Positions 11,200 to 22,189 are shown, counted from the first letter of the stretch. The stretch: DNA of 64,000 bases from Norana najaformis (GCA_964023275.1 OZ029929.1:4671381-4735380), one strand, 5' to 3'. Program-made: numbers and translations. Notes: generated by a model from the sequence alone, not told the origin.

Positions 11200-11330
11200 T
11201 TATGTAAGTAACGTCGAATGGTGAGAGCGGGTTGATTGTAGGTACGTAGTTCAGCGGAAGTGTACACACGAGTCGGAGGAGTGGGGGAAGGAGCGGCCAT
11301 CATCGTCAACTTAATTCAAACAAAATTAAG

Positions 11331-12654
11331 ATAACTTACGCTCGTTAACCCAAGAACAAACAAGCCGTAGTAATCCACAAGTTAGATAGCGTAGATATAA
11401 TCCAACAGAAAACGCAAAAAACGCCCGAAGTTGACGAAAATCCGATGAAAATTCAAATACAAACGGGTCGGCAACAACACGCCGAAGCGCAAACATGTGC
11501 CTTTCTCATGTGTAGTCCAAGTCTTGTTATGACTTTACATACAGACCTGTTGTCTCTCCAGAGAAGTCATAGTCTTTCTTTGCTTCTCTTTCCTTCGAAT
11601 CCTATATGTAGCGCATTTTGTCGGATTTGGTCCATATAAGAATTACTTACTTATGAACACGCTGTCGATGTAAAATGTAGCTTAAGTGCATTGTGTCTGA
11701 GTTCTTACTGTAACCTGGGTACCCTGGCTAGTGAAACACATTCGGAGTTACACTCGCTCCATTCGTCACAACGTTAGTTTCCCTAATGAAATTGCACCGC
11801 TGTTTAACACCACTGAATACAGTGTATTGACATTGACATTCATGTAGCGCCTGTCTAAGTCCTTTCAGAATGCAGACGGGACGGGACGATCAATCAAGAG
11901 GAGAAAGGACTTGCAAAGAGATCTTGACAAGTAATCTGTATGGCGTTGATAGGTGAATACAGCTAAAGGTCATGAACTCATTCATGGTGGTTTGTGGCGA
12001 AAGGTAGTCGATGTTTCTGAACTTGTATCAGATTGTGTTGTAATTCAGTGTAAATTGCAGAACTTTCTCAGCGCCACACAAAAGTCAACAAGTATGTACG
12101 TCACGATCTCTATAGGAACAGCGACTTAGTCGAGATATAGTTATGGTGAACTACGTAACTCGAGATTTTTCAAAGTAGCCCGAGAAGACTTACATCTTAA
12201 GAAATTGTAACGTTTTTACTGTTTGTGATGGAATCATGCTCTTTTCACATAATTATTCAGCAATTCTAGCCAAATCCATGGCAGTATTAAACCCAGTTTT
12301 GAAGTATTGATTTTTCAAACTGTGAGGGTTTTCTCTGGCACTGTAACAAAAAGATCCCTAACGGCGGCCCGAATTACATTCACATCCACTGGCAGATCCA
12401 GGGTCCCTTTCATCAGAGTTTATTTGAGACTCGTGGCTGGAGTGGCCCTTCCCATGGATCCGTTGTTGTTCACCTTCACGAAAGATAAAGCTGGGGCCTT
12501 CCCTCGAGAGTCCATTTCGTTATCGCACCGCCAGTGAGGCATTGAACACTGATGCAAAATCTCGCAATTTCTCATACACTGAAACAGGGAGGGAGAGAGA
12601 CGGACAAACAGACAGCCATGCAGACAAACAGATACAAGACTGACAAATGATGTT
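11331..12654. other. Non-coding stretch with one retroelement end
   Basis: Near 11822-11860, ATTGACATTGACATTCATG followed by TAGCGCCTG is the reverse complement of a GGCGCTACATGAATG 3' motif with a TGTCAA tail, which marks a minus-strand insertion. No exon is supported elsewhere. The LINE 5' UTR may extend into the first 100-200 bp. Confidence 0.45.
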
Positions 12655-14306
12655 GTCGCGAGAGACAAGACAGGCAGGCAGAAATGTTAGTCCGTCTTTC
12701 TGTCTGTCCACCTGTCTGTCTGTGGCTGCCTGTCTTTCTGTCTGTCCACCTGTCTGTCTGTGGCTGCCTGTCTTTCTGTCTGTCCATCTGTCTGTCTGTG
12801 GCTGCCTGTCTTTCTGTCTGTCCACCTGTCTGTCTGTGGCTGCCTGTCTTTCTGTCTTTCCACCTGTCTGTCTGTGGCTGCCTGTCTTTCTGTCTGTCCA
12901 TCTGTCTGTCTGTGGCTGCCTGTCTTTCTGTCTGTCCACCTGTCTGTCTGTGGCTGCCTGTCTTTCTGTCTGTCCACCTGTCTGTCTGTGGCTGCCTGTC
13001 TTTCTGTCTGTCCACCTGTCTGTCTGTGGCTGCCTGTCTTTCTGTCTGTCCACCTGTCTGTCTGTGGCTGTCTGTCTTTCTGTCTGTCCACCTGTCTGTC
13101 TGTGGCTGTCTGTCTTTCTGTCTGTCCACCTGTCTGTCTGTGGCTGCCTGTCTTTCTGTCTGTCCATCTGTCTGTCTGTGGCTGTCTGTCTTTCTGTCTG
13201 TCCACCAGTCTGTCTGTGGCTGCCTGTCTTTCTGTCTGTCCACGTGTCTGTCTGTGGCTGCCTGTCTTTCTGTCTGTCCACCTGTCTGTCTGTGGCTGCC
13301 TGTCTTTCTGTCTGTCCATCTGTCTGTCTGTGGCTGCCTGTCTTTCTGTCTGTCCACCTGTCTGTCTGTGGCTGCCTGTCTTTCTGTCTGTCCACCTGTC
13401 TGTCTGTGGCTGCCTGTCTTTCTGTCTGTCCACCTGTCTGTCTGTGGCTGCCTGTCTTTCTGTCTGTCCATCTGTCTGTCTGTGGCTGTCTGTCTTTCTG
13501 TCTGTCCATCTGTCTGTCTGTGGCTGTCTGTCTTTCTGTCTGTCCACCTGTCTGTCTGTGGCTGCCTGTCTTTCTGTCTGTCCACCTGTCTGTCTGTGGC
13601 TGCCTGTCTTTCTGTCTGTCCACCTGTCTGTCTGTGGCTGTCTGTCTTTCTGTCTGTCCACCTGTCTGTCTGTGGCTGCCTGTCTTTCTGTCTGTCCACC
13701 TGTCTGTCTGTGGCTGCCTGTCTTTCTGTCTGTCCATCTGTCTGTCTGTGGCTGTCTGTCTTTCTGTCTGTCCACCTGTCTGTCTGTGGCTGCCTGTCTT
13801 TCTGTCTGTCCACCTGTCTGTCTGTGGCTGCCTGTCTTTCTGTCTGTCCACCTGTCTGTCTGTGGCTGCCTGTCTTTCTGTCTGTCCATCTGTCTGTCTG
13901 TGGCTGCCTGTCTTTCTGTCTGTCCACCTGTCTGTCTGTGGCTGCCTGTCTTTCTGTCTGTCCACCTGTCTGTCTGTGGCTGCCTGTCTTTCTGTCTGTC
14001 CATCTGTCTGTCTGTGGCTGCCTGTCTTTCTGTCTGTCCACGTGTCTGTCTGTGGCTGCCTGTCTTTCTGTCTGTCCACCTGTCTGTCTGTGGCTGCCTG
14101 TCTTTCTGTCTGTCCACCTGTCTGTCTGTGGCTGCCTGTCTTTCTGTCTGTCCACCTGTCTGTCTGTGGCTGCCTGTCTTTCTGTCTGTCCATCTGTCTG
14201 TCTGTGGCTGTCTGTCTTTCTGTCTGTCCACCTGTCTGTCTGTGGCTGCCTGTCTTTCTGTCTGTCCATCTGTCTGTCTGTGGCTGCCTGTCTTTCTGTC
14301 TGTCCC
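12655..14306. repeat. 38-bp satellite, about 43 units, open in all six frames
   Basis: The tandem 38-bp unit is built on CTGTCTGTCTGTGGCTGCC and TGTCTTTCTGTCTGTCCAC. Variation is almost all substitution: C/T in CCACC versus CCATC, C/T in GGCTGCC versus GGCTGTC, and rare CCACG, CCACCAG or CTTTCC units. Since 38 is 2 modulo 3 and no unit creates a stop, all six frames remain open for more than 500 codons. They give Cys/Leu/Ser/Val repeats on one strand and Asp/Arg/Gln/Thr repeats on the other. No splice site, promoter or codon bias supports expression. Confidence 0.97.
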
Positions 14307-14735
14307 CAGCTTTAGGGTTGATTGCGTAGAGCGTGGTCTATGCTTGCCTTACTTTGTCAACATCCGCTTATAGCAGAGTGGCCGAAATTACTGACGTACA
14401 TCAATTAGAATGCGTTTAGCCATTTTCTAACGCATTGTGATTTTAAATTCACTACGAAGAATGAAAAGAGCACAGGGATAGGCCTAATTATCATCCCTTC
14501 TGCAACAACGTTTGTCATGGATAGAATTAAAACTTCCATCAACCCACTGAGCTTTCATCCGTGGTGTCTGGTGGCATCACACAAGAAAACTGCATTCGTT
14601 ATGAGTTTTTGCAGAGGGGTGTTAACTAGACTGTTGTCTTTACTTTCACCTCTACTTGGTGTGGTTAAAAGCCACAGTCGGAATGCGATATTGCCAGACA
14701 AAATATGTCTATATGGGTTTTAACTACCACGACCA
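14307..14735. other. Unremarkable non-coding DNA
   Basis: Short frames have no recognisable domain. Nothing else is visible. Confidence 0.4.
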
Positions 14736-15060
14736 CAACTCCTGCCTTCACCACCACCACCACCACCCCAACACCAACGCCAACAACAACAACAACAACT
14801 TCTCTTCCAGTTCCTCTTTCTCCTCTTCCTCCCTGTCCTCGCTCCCTCCTCCTCCTTCTACTGTTCCTCATCCATGACCACCACGACCACACCATCACCA
14901 TCACCACCACCACCACCACCACCACCAACTTTCCCTCCTCCTTCTTCTGTTCTCCTCTTCCTCTTCCTCCTCCTCCTTTTCCTACTCGTCCTCTTCCACC
15001 ACCACCACCACCTCGACCACCACCACGACCACGACCACCACCACCAATTGTTTACAAACA
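14735..15060. repeat. CCA/CAC and CTC trinucleotide tract
   Basis: A pyrimidine-rich compound microsatellite of CCA, ACC, AAC and TCC units. It encodes only Thr/Pro/His or Val/Trp runs. Confidence 0.95.
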
Positions 15061-15650
15061 CCTGTTGTTGATGACGGCACCAGAAAAACAACGCGATTAG
15101 ACTGTCACTGACGCAATTACAGCAGATGGGAAGTATAAATGGAATGACAGGCACATCAGACCAAATCATCGTCAGCAGCCGAAGCATCCCACGCATCAGC
15201 TAAACAAAAGAAGCTCACGGATCCAAACCAGGGACAGCCGACGCCCAACAAAATTATGTACGTAAACAACTCGTAATTTATTAATAAAGCTTTTATGCAC
15301 ATTAGTACTATAAACTACAATAAAATACACTACAATAAGCAATACAATATGCTATTGTGCAATGCAATGCAACGCAGAACTGACCTTTAGTGTGCTGCAT
15401 TGGATACACATTATATTCATAAAACATTGAGTTGTGGCCAACCACACAATACTTAAAATGCAATCCTTATCGCATAGGTGTATACTATTCAACTATGTCG
15501 TCTGATTGCATTTCTCTAGTCGAACTGAGAACTAGAATTGTTCTTGGTGAACGAGTGTTTTCAGTTGCTGGACCTTAATTTTGGAATTCACTCCCCAAGT
15601 ATTCATTCTACTCAGTCTCTTATTTCTTTTCGATTCATTTAAATATGACT
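15061..15650. other. Downstream flank of the claudin-like gene A
   Basis: AT-rich DNA lying 3' of the minus-strand gene A stop, probably its 3' UTR and flank. No exon was found. Confidence 0.35.
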
Positions 15651-15722
15651 TAAATATGACTTTATATATGACTTTAAATGACTTTAAATGACTTTATATG
15701 ACTTTAAATATGACTTTATATA
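15651..15722. repeat. ATGACTTTAA minisatellite
   Basis: About seven imperfect units of ATGACTTTAA or ATGACTTTATAT, within the likely 3' UTR or flank of gene A. Confidence 0.85.
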
Positions 15723-15850
15723 GACTGTGCAGCTGATGCATACTTAAGCAACACACTTTAAAAGTCCGATCATCCTGCGTAGACTCCGACGCTAGTCATC
15801 CAAGACAACGTGTGTCTCTGACAACAGACGAAGCTGATTCACATGGCGTG

Positions 15851-18800
15851 CTACTGCTTCAGCTGGATAATGGAGAGAATAGCAGCGAGGAGACAGAAGC
15901 AGGCTCCGACGACACAGAACCCGAACGACCAATGAAGTTTGAAGCTGTGGTTCTTACCGAAGATGATGAAACCCGTCAACATGCAGGCAACTGACACCCA
16001 AACGACACACGGTAATCGATTACACGTTTCAGTACACTCTTATCAATCACATTAATGAATTTCTAATTATAGTCAAATACAGATAAAGAGCAAACATTTA
16101 ATCATACAGTTATCAGATAATTATGATGACAATCAATGAATTCGCAAATATATTCAAATACCAACACATAACAAACATCAGCACTTAAACATACAGTTAA
16201 CAAATCTAATAATGAATTCACAATTACGTTTAAATGCCAATACGAAATAAGTACTTTATTATACAATTAACAAATGTAATTATATTTAAAAACAACAGTC
16301 TAGTGGTTAGCCTACTGGACTGTCAGCCCTGAAGTCGAGGGTTCAAATGCCCACTGAGGTAGAAAGATATTTGAAGATTTCTGCTTTGTTTTCATCCCTA
16401 ATGAATTCAGCTATGAAATGAGTTCACTGATCCATGGATGCCCACAAGACCCATGAGGTCGAGACAGAGACCTTCACCTAGCAGTCCGCTGAGTTGGCTC
16501 GAACACACAATCGTTGGATTAACCTACAGACCAAATAGGACTTCGCCAAAAATTTCAACTGAATTAACATTTACGTAACATTTTATACAGCACTTAGTCC
16601 GGACATTTTTAACTGTTTAACCGGACTCTGTACAGTGATTTTCGGGAAGGCTTACCTGCAAGAAAACAGAAGACGATGAGTATCTTGATCAGCGTGCTCC
16701 TGTTGAGTGAATGAACGAACAAATAGAGAAAGATAAGCACAAAGCTGACAGCCAGAAGCGCCAGACCAACACTTAAAACCCCCTGCGTCGCTTTAAACCA
16801 GTCTGAAAAAGAAAAACAAATTATGAAACATTTCAGATGAACTGCTGCAAAGCAAAGTAATTCAAAGTATTTTATTTATTTATTATTTATTTATTTAAGT
16901 TATTACACGCGCATCAGTTATTACTGATGCTTGATGTCTCTAAGACCAAATAAATTGTATTTTACAGACCGCGCCCTAGATTCTTATCCCTCTCTGGTTC
17001 TATTATTGGCGCTGAACGAGTTAAACTTGTTAAACTGTTGGATGTTTCGTTGAGAGAAGATTTGAAATCTGATGACCATGTGTCTTTTATTTTGACAGTT
17101 TGCAGCCAACGCCTTTATGAACTAAAAGGTCTTCGATCTCAGGGAATGTCTTCCAATAAATTACAAGGCATTTTCCAAGCTCTTGTAGTCTCCAGGCTTA
17201 CCTACGCTCTCCCATCCTGGGGTGGTTTCAATAGAATTAATTGGGAGAATCAATTCCTTTTTACGCCGCGCTGTGCGTAGTGGCCTTTTGAATGGTGACA
17301 GTATAAAATTGGGGAAATACTGTGAGAAATTTTTGTAAATTCTTTAAAGCATTCAGGCACCTAACCATTGCCTTCACCAGTTACTTCTAGCAAAGCACTC
17401 TCTCTGATTCATCTTTTGGGAGTGGGGTCATACTTTTGAATTGCCGAATTTCCACAAATTGCTTCATAAAAAGTCCTTCATCGTTCGCTCACTGCACAAA
17501 TATAAAAATTGTAAAATGATGGTTGCTTATCCTCATTTCAATTTTTTAGATCTTTTCTTCAGTTGCTCTGTGTTATGGACTCTAATTATTTTTCTTGGAA
17601 TTTCAGACTGTTTTTTCATTGGTGCATGACTTTGTATTATATGTCTGCGTGTACATTCTTGTTGTAAAGTATGGGCGTTTGTCAAGCGCTAATAAAAAGT
17701 TTACTTACTTACTTACTTATTTACTTACTTAAATAAGTAAACAACTTGTCCATTGTAGTTAGTTTGCTTGCGAACAGTCAACCGTACAGCAAACAGGATA
17801 GTACTAGGCACAAAAGCTTTAAGGTCAGACAAGGTTACGTCAGGTCAGCTAAGGTTCGGTCAGGTCAGCTAAGGTAAGGCAGGATTAGCAAGATGCGATT
17901 ATCGAAGAGAATGAATTTGCATAAGCTGTGTTTGTGACTCTTTTGGAATTTACTAGTGGCCTAATAAGAATAGAATAAAATATAATATTACATAACATAA
18001 CACGGCATAGCATAACATAGCATAGCATAACATAGCATAACATAACACAGCATAGCATAACATAGCATAACAGAACAGAACATAACATAACATAGCATAA
18101 CATAACATAGCACAACATAACATATCATAGCACAACATAACATAACATAGCACAACATAACATAACATAGCACAACATAACATAACATAACATAGCACAA
18201 CATAACATAACACAACATAACATAGCACAATATAACATATCATAGCACAACATAACAACATAGCATAACATAGCATAACATAGCATATCATAATATAACA
18301 TAACATAACATCGCATAGCATAACATAACATAACATAATATAGTACAGCACTCTTAGCATAATCCTCAAAACAGTATTCAAACGTCGTTTCAAAGTGTAA
18401 CAGCTGCTTTCAGTCAGTCTAACAAAGAGGCGCAGTCGAAATTCAAGATCCAGTCCAATCCCTTGTCAATCGCCCCCTTGTCATAATGCACAAGGCCACA
18501 ATTCATGAGAACAAATCGGGCGAAATTCGAGATAGGAGAAAGCAGGCTACAGTGGAAAAGCAAGTTGGAAACGGTTAGCATGGCATCCAGAATGATATTG
18601 CAAAGTGGAATACCACCGGATATAATTCAGCAGCGAATTCCAAAACGTCAGACCATCCACCGAGAAAGGGTGGGTGTCCAGTTATATCCTGGTTCGGTTT
18701 ATAGCAAGAGCAATTATTCTGTTACAATTAAAACCGTCACATGAGAGTGATAATAGCATCACATGGTTCTGACTCACAAGTCTTCTGCTAGGTTGACCAC

Positions 18801-21514
18801 CGTCTGCTAAAGGAGCAGAATATTTACTAGACTGATACATGTGAGCGTGAATCATTCTGTTGACAAGAATTCTCGTACACACCCGTGAACTGATAGAGAG
18901 ATTTGAACTGGACTCAGTTCCATAAGTGGAAGTAACTAGCCATCTCCCGCAAACAGCATCTTCGCTTTAATTCGGAAATTTTCGTCTATTTCCTACCAGT
19001 TCTGGAAATTTTCGTCTATTTCCTACCAGTTCTGGAAATTTTCGTCTATTTCCTACCAGTTCTGGAAATTTTCGTCTATTTCCTACCAGTTCTGGAAATA
19101 TTCCTCTATTCCCTACCAGTTCTGGAAATATTCCTCTATTCCCTACCAGTTCTCTATGCTTGTATATGTATGTATTTGTATATGCATGTATGTATGTATA
19201 TATACTTATGTATGTGTGCATGTATATGCATTTATGTATGTATATAGTATGCATGCATGCATATACGTATGTATGTGCGCATGTATGTAGGTATGTATGT
19301 ATGTATCTAGGTGTGCATGCATATATTATGCAAACATGTATGTATGTATGCATGTATGTATGTATGTATGTACGTATGCATGTGTGCATGAATGTATGTG
19401 CGCGTGTGTATGCATGTGTGTATATGTGTGTATAGATGTGTGTGTAGATGTGTGTATGTATATGCATGTATATGTGTGCATATGTATGCATACATAGTGA
19501 GGCACGTTGCCCGCTTGTTTAGAGCGCTCGGCTGGCAACTTAGAGAGTATGGTTTCGAACCCCTGCTGAGGCGCTTACCGTGTAGGGACCTTGAGCAAGT
19601 CCCTCACTAGAAATGGCAATCGATGCTCTGTCGTGTGGTCGTCTGTGCACTTCTGAACTGTGGAATGAGGGCAATTTCAAATGCATTCGTATTCGCATGT
19701 GTATGCATGTATCTAAACATTTATTCAGCGCATTTTAGCAAACGTCCAACGATTGTTTCCTTATGTATTATGCTAAGGGCTCTATAGAAGTCACTGGACA
19801 GATTTTGACAAATGTACGCCGACGACAAATTTCTCTGACTGGTTTGTGGTTCTGTCAACTCTGCACCCAAACTTAATTTTAACAGCGATGACTTCCTATG
19901 TTTCCCTAGAAGCCACCATCGACTGCTGCCTACTTAGCTACATCAGTAACCGCGTACGCCAAGGAAGCCTCGGCGCGTGAGGATCCCAGGTTCGCGTCCC
20001 GGTCGTGGCTTATTTCAGAGATTTGAATCTCGGGCTAGTACGGTCCGTGCGCGGGGACCTTAAATGGCGTGTAGCGGTGGTGAAGGATCTCACCCGTGCG
20101 CGGGTGGAGGCCATATGGCCGCTATAGAAAAACGTGTACAATTTACAATTTTTTGTGCATTATGACGATTATAGAAGTCATTAAATTAGATTATGACTAG
20201 TTTTCGCCAACGACAAACTTTCCTGCACTGGCACGGGTTCTGTCGCTCCTTCCCATACGAGTCTAGGAGATATCCCCCCGGGTAATTTCCCCCCGGACAT
20301 TTCCCCCGCCATCTCCCCCCATGGATTCCCCCCCGGGTAAATACCCATCCGGACATTTCCCCCCAAGTCATATATTTTATATCAACAAACATCACAATTT
20401 AGTTTTGTATAGGTCACAAATAAAAAGAACAATATTTTTTAAATGAATTTAAGTGATACAAGGTAAAAAAATAACAGTAAATTAGTACTTGTGTTTATAT
20501 CAAAGGTCTTTAGTGTTAAGTTTAAGTTCGGTTTTTCAGCAGTACATAGAGATAATGTGTTCACAGACTAATGTTAAAACGTAAACAAAACCGTTTAGCT
20601 TTGTTTTTTCCACGTATACTAGCTATAGTTTCCGACTCCATCGCTGTGGCTTTTTCAACTGCTTTTTTTAACAAATTCATGGCAGATTATATAGCAACAG
20701 ATTGAGTAACTATCAAAACTTTATTAAACATTTACTTTAAGCATCAAAATGAGTAAACATTAATTAAGACTGAAAGCATTAAAAGCCTGGTTGTTCGACA
20801 AATAAATATCAACAATTAAATAAAGCTACATTTACATCAAAGCATTAATAGCCTTTCTAGAAAACTGTTTACTCAGTCTGTTGCTATATTAAAAGTCTTT
20901 GCTAAATATTGTTTGTATTTCCACACTCAAACATCGAAGCACTAAAAACGTCCATATAGATACAAATTGTTTAATTTTTGTGGACATTTGGGGGGAATAT
21001 CCAGGGTTTTTCATCCTATCGAAACGCTCGGGGGGAGAATTCCAGGGAGGAGATGACAGGGGGGATATGTCCGGGGGAAATGTACAGGGGGGATTTGTTC
21101 GGATCCCTTCCCATACTTCCACAGCGCAACATGGCAGCTTTGCCGAGATCGGCCTCTAGTTTTGGAACCGACTGTCATGCATCCTGCGGAATGAGCTTCC
21201 AATTACTTTGCATATAATTCTCCAGCGCTCGAATACCATTCACTTTGATCGAGGTCCTGTGTTGTTAGGTCAAGAGCACTTCGGAGGATTTTTCTTGAAG
21301 GGGAGCTATAAAAAGGCGCGAACAATTTTAAATACTTACCTTCATTATCATAGATGGTGTGCGTGGTGCAGGACGCCCACAGCCCGACCCAGCTTCCTCT
21401 AGCATATTCCCAGCCGCTGCTTCCGAAGCCAACTGCGTAGAAGATGACCGCAAGGGCCAGAGACCAGAAGATTCTCCCGAAAGGTCCATGAAGGTCGTTT
21501 GTATCGATAGGCAT
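15851..21514 (-). CDS. Claudin/PMP22-like tetraspan membrane protein, gene A
   Basis: Three exons join as 21514-21340, 16802-16656 and 15990-15851 to encode 153 residues. Both introns are phase 1 with GT-AG borders (GAAG|GTAAGT, TTTTTCAG|ACTGG, GCAG|GTAAGC, TGTCAG|TTGCC). Predicted membrane segments are near residues 15-33, 67-89, 96-118 and 128-150. The first extracellular loop has the superfamily W..GLW..C pattern (Trp42, Gly44-Leu45-Trp46, Cys49), but the usual second loop cysteine is absent. It is probably a plasma-membrane junction or tetraspan protein; exact function unknown. A 5'-UTR acceptor (GTTATAG|GTTCG, exon from 21552) precedes the ATG by under 40 nt. Gene B at 29919-33780 is its paralogue with the same structure. 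The 4.5-kb first intron holds the LINE relic at 16945, satellites and the 20259-21105 transposon. Confidence 0.82.
16300..16400 (+). mobile_element. tRNA-derived SINE-C copy (head)
   Basis: CTAGTGGTTAGCCTACTGG is an A-box-like block. It is followed by GTCGAGGGTTCAAATGCCC, with B box GGTTCAAATGC. The family is the same as at 37492-37720. It lies in intron 2 of gene A. Confidence 0.65.
16945..17740 (+). pseudogene. LINE RT C-terminal relic with TTAC tail
   Basis: Shifting plus-strand frames give RFLSLSGSIIGAERVKL, then DVSLREDLKSDDHVSFIL, CSQRLYELKGLRSQGMS, KLQGIFQALVVSRLTYALP and SWGGF, and later LPNFHKLLHKKSFIVRSL. These are the thumb and C-terminal blocks of a non-LTR reverse transcriptase. 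Stops and frameshifts are present. It ends with GTCAAGCGCTAATAAAAAG and a TTAC/TTAT repeat tail at about 17700-17735, so it is a 5'-truncated insertion in intron 1 of gene A. Confidence 0.75.
17960..18345. repeat. CATAA/CATAG pentamer satellite
   Basis: About 385 bp of 5-bp units alternating CATAA, CATAG and CACAA. Frames across it on the minus strand give Met-Leu-Cys-Tyr-Val repeats and are artefacts. Confidence 0.95.
18967..19153. repeat. 30-bp minisatellite, six units
   Basis: Six tandem 30-bp units around TCTGGAAATTTTCGTCTATT and TCCTACCAGT. The last two share the substitutions ATATTCC and CCC. The minus strand reads as a Glu-Leu-Val-Gly-Asn-Arg decapeptide repeat because 30 is divisible by 3. 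No gene context supports translation. Confidence 0.93.
19154..19497. repeat. GTAT/GCAT microsatellite
   Basis: About 340 bp of GTAT with GCAT, GTGT and GCGC variants, directly adjoining the 30-bp array. Confidence 0.93.
19497..19800 (+). mobile_element. tRNA-derived SINE-E copy
   Basis: The head TTTAGAGCGCTCGGCTGGC followed by TATGGTTTCGAACCCCTG resembles tRNA A and B boxes. Then comes AGGGACCTTGAGCAAGTCCC. A related copy lies at 23085-23240. At 19736-19800 the sequence ends in a CTCTATAGAAGTCA 3' motif. Confidence 0.6.
19940..20195 (+). mobile_element. SINE-D copy (GGTCGTGG... GGCCGCTATAG family)
   Basis: It contains CCCAGGTTCGCGTCCCGG (B-box-like), CTGAAATAAGCC read in reverse, GGACCTTAAATGGCGTG and GGTGAAGGATCTCACCCG. 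The 3' end is GGCCGCTATAGAAAAACGTG with an ACAATTT tail. Minus-strand copies are at 26270-26465 and 45295-45480. Confidence 0.7.
20259..21105. mobile_element. Non-autonomous DNA transposon with G-rich inverted ends
   Basis: The 847-bp insertion is flanked by a perfect 11-bp direct repeat CCTTCCCATAC (20248-20258 and 21106-21116), the likely target-site duplication. The ends are imperfect inverted repeats: GAGTCTAGGAGATATCCCCC on the left and GATCCGAACAAATCCCCCC as the reverse complement of the right. Both arms, about 110-140 bp each, carry repeated G-runs such as GGGGGGAAATGTCCG, on the minus strand at left and the plus strand at right. The interior, about 20400-20960, is AT-rich and has no transposase frame. 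The superfamily is unknown. Confidence 0.75.
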
Positions 21515-21596
21515 AGTGGCAGAACTCCTTAATCCGAGATGACCCGACGAACCTATAACGACAAAAACTGATCGAAAACCTAATGGAAATTATGCA

Positions 21597-21672
21597 GAGG
21601 TGGCGCTCATTTCCTCCACTTTGGTCCTTGAGCCGGCAGTGGACGAATCCCAAGGTTTTGGACACGGGACTT
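21597..21672 (+). repeat. Dispersed repeat shared with 3655-3745
   Basis: GCCGGCAGTGGACGAATCCC and surrounding bases align with 3655-3745. The element type is undetermined; it lies just upstream of gene A's first coding exon. Confidence 0.55.
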
Positions 21673-21869
21673 GCCGTATACCTCCCAGCTTATACTGGGA
21701 CCTAACTCTCATCTGAATTACGACAATTATCCGATCCATCATCACTTCATTCCTTGCAATCTCTGCTCATGTCTTCAACTCAAAACTGAAAATATTCCTT
21801 TTCCGCAGAACCGATCCCGATTCCTCTACTTCCTTTTATCTATCCTGCAGATCCAATTACACCAAAGAC

Positions 21870-22065
21870 AGTAGACGTCTGATTGCCTGCCTGCCTGCCT
21901 GACTCTTGGACATGGAACCGAACCCTCCTTGCCTATCGAGTTTGCTTCGACTGAGCGCCTGTGAATAAGCTGACCCCTCGACTTAGCCTGCGTTGGGTGC
22001 TGTACAGAATTAAAGATCTCGAGTTTACGTTTACGATTACAATGCTTGGTGATTGAGACAAGTGT
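21870..22065 (+). mobile_element. SINE-A copy, plus orientation
   Basis: It runs ACATGGAACCGAACCC, then GACTGAGCGCCTGTGAATAA, CCCCTCGACTTAGCC, a GCGTTGGGTGCTGTACAG form of the 3' motif, and CTCGAGTTTACGTTTACG as tail. This is the only plus-strand copy of the five and confirms the family's orientation. Confidence 0.75.
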
Positions 22066-22079
22066 GCTCGAACAACTAG

Positions 22080-22185
22080 TCCAGGGGCGTAAAGTACACG
22101 GTGTCCGCTCAGCACGCTCGAACCCGCAACCATTCGACTGCAGCCTCAAAGTGCTACCGAATGGACTGCCGTGTCGCACACAGTA
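22080..22185 (-). mobile_element. tRNA-like SINE fragment
   Basis: The minus strand has a B-box match at CGCTCGAACCCGCAACC (as seen on plus) and an A-box-like GGTAGCACTTTGAGG. Similar degraded heads occur at 3838-3906, 16490-16540 and 34190-34255. Confidence 0.45.
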
Positions 22186-22189
22186 TTGC

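Larger units (their letters stand above)
8118..11330 (-). mobile_element. L2/CR1-type LINE retrotransposon, nearly full length
   Basis: A non-LTR retrotransposon that copies itself by target-primed reverse transcription. From 5' to 3' on the minus strand it has a short N-terminal leader frame (from 11309), an apurinic endonuclease and a reverse transcriptase. The 3' UTR is only about 50 bp. It contains GGCGCTTTATAAATGTCAG and ends in an ATTACA repeat tail at about 8118-8140. A truncated relative with the same 3' end lies at 39060-39260. The 5' boundary is uncertain. Confidence 0.85.

Noticed and set aside
11037-11309. 90-codon minus-strand frame as an independent gene
   Set aside because: It is the N-terminal leader of the LINE in another frame and overlaps the start of the endonuclease domain.
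12655-14306. CRISPR-like regular repeat arrays (38-bp, 30-bp, 40-bp)
   Set aside because: Units are head-to-tail with no unique spacers, and the DNA is plainly eukaryotic.
12520-14373. Six long open frames (514-565 codons) over the 38-bp satellite
   Set aside because: They exist in every frame on both strands because the unit has no stop codon. No promoter, splice sites or biased codon use.
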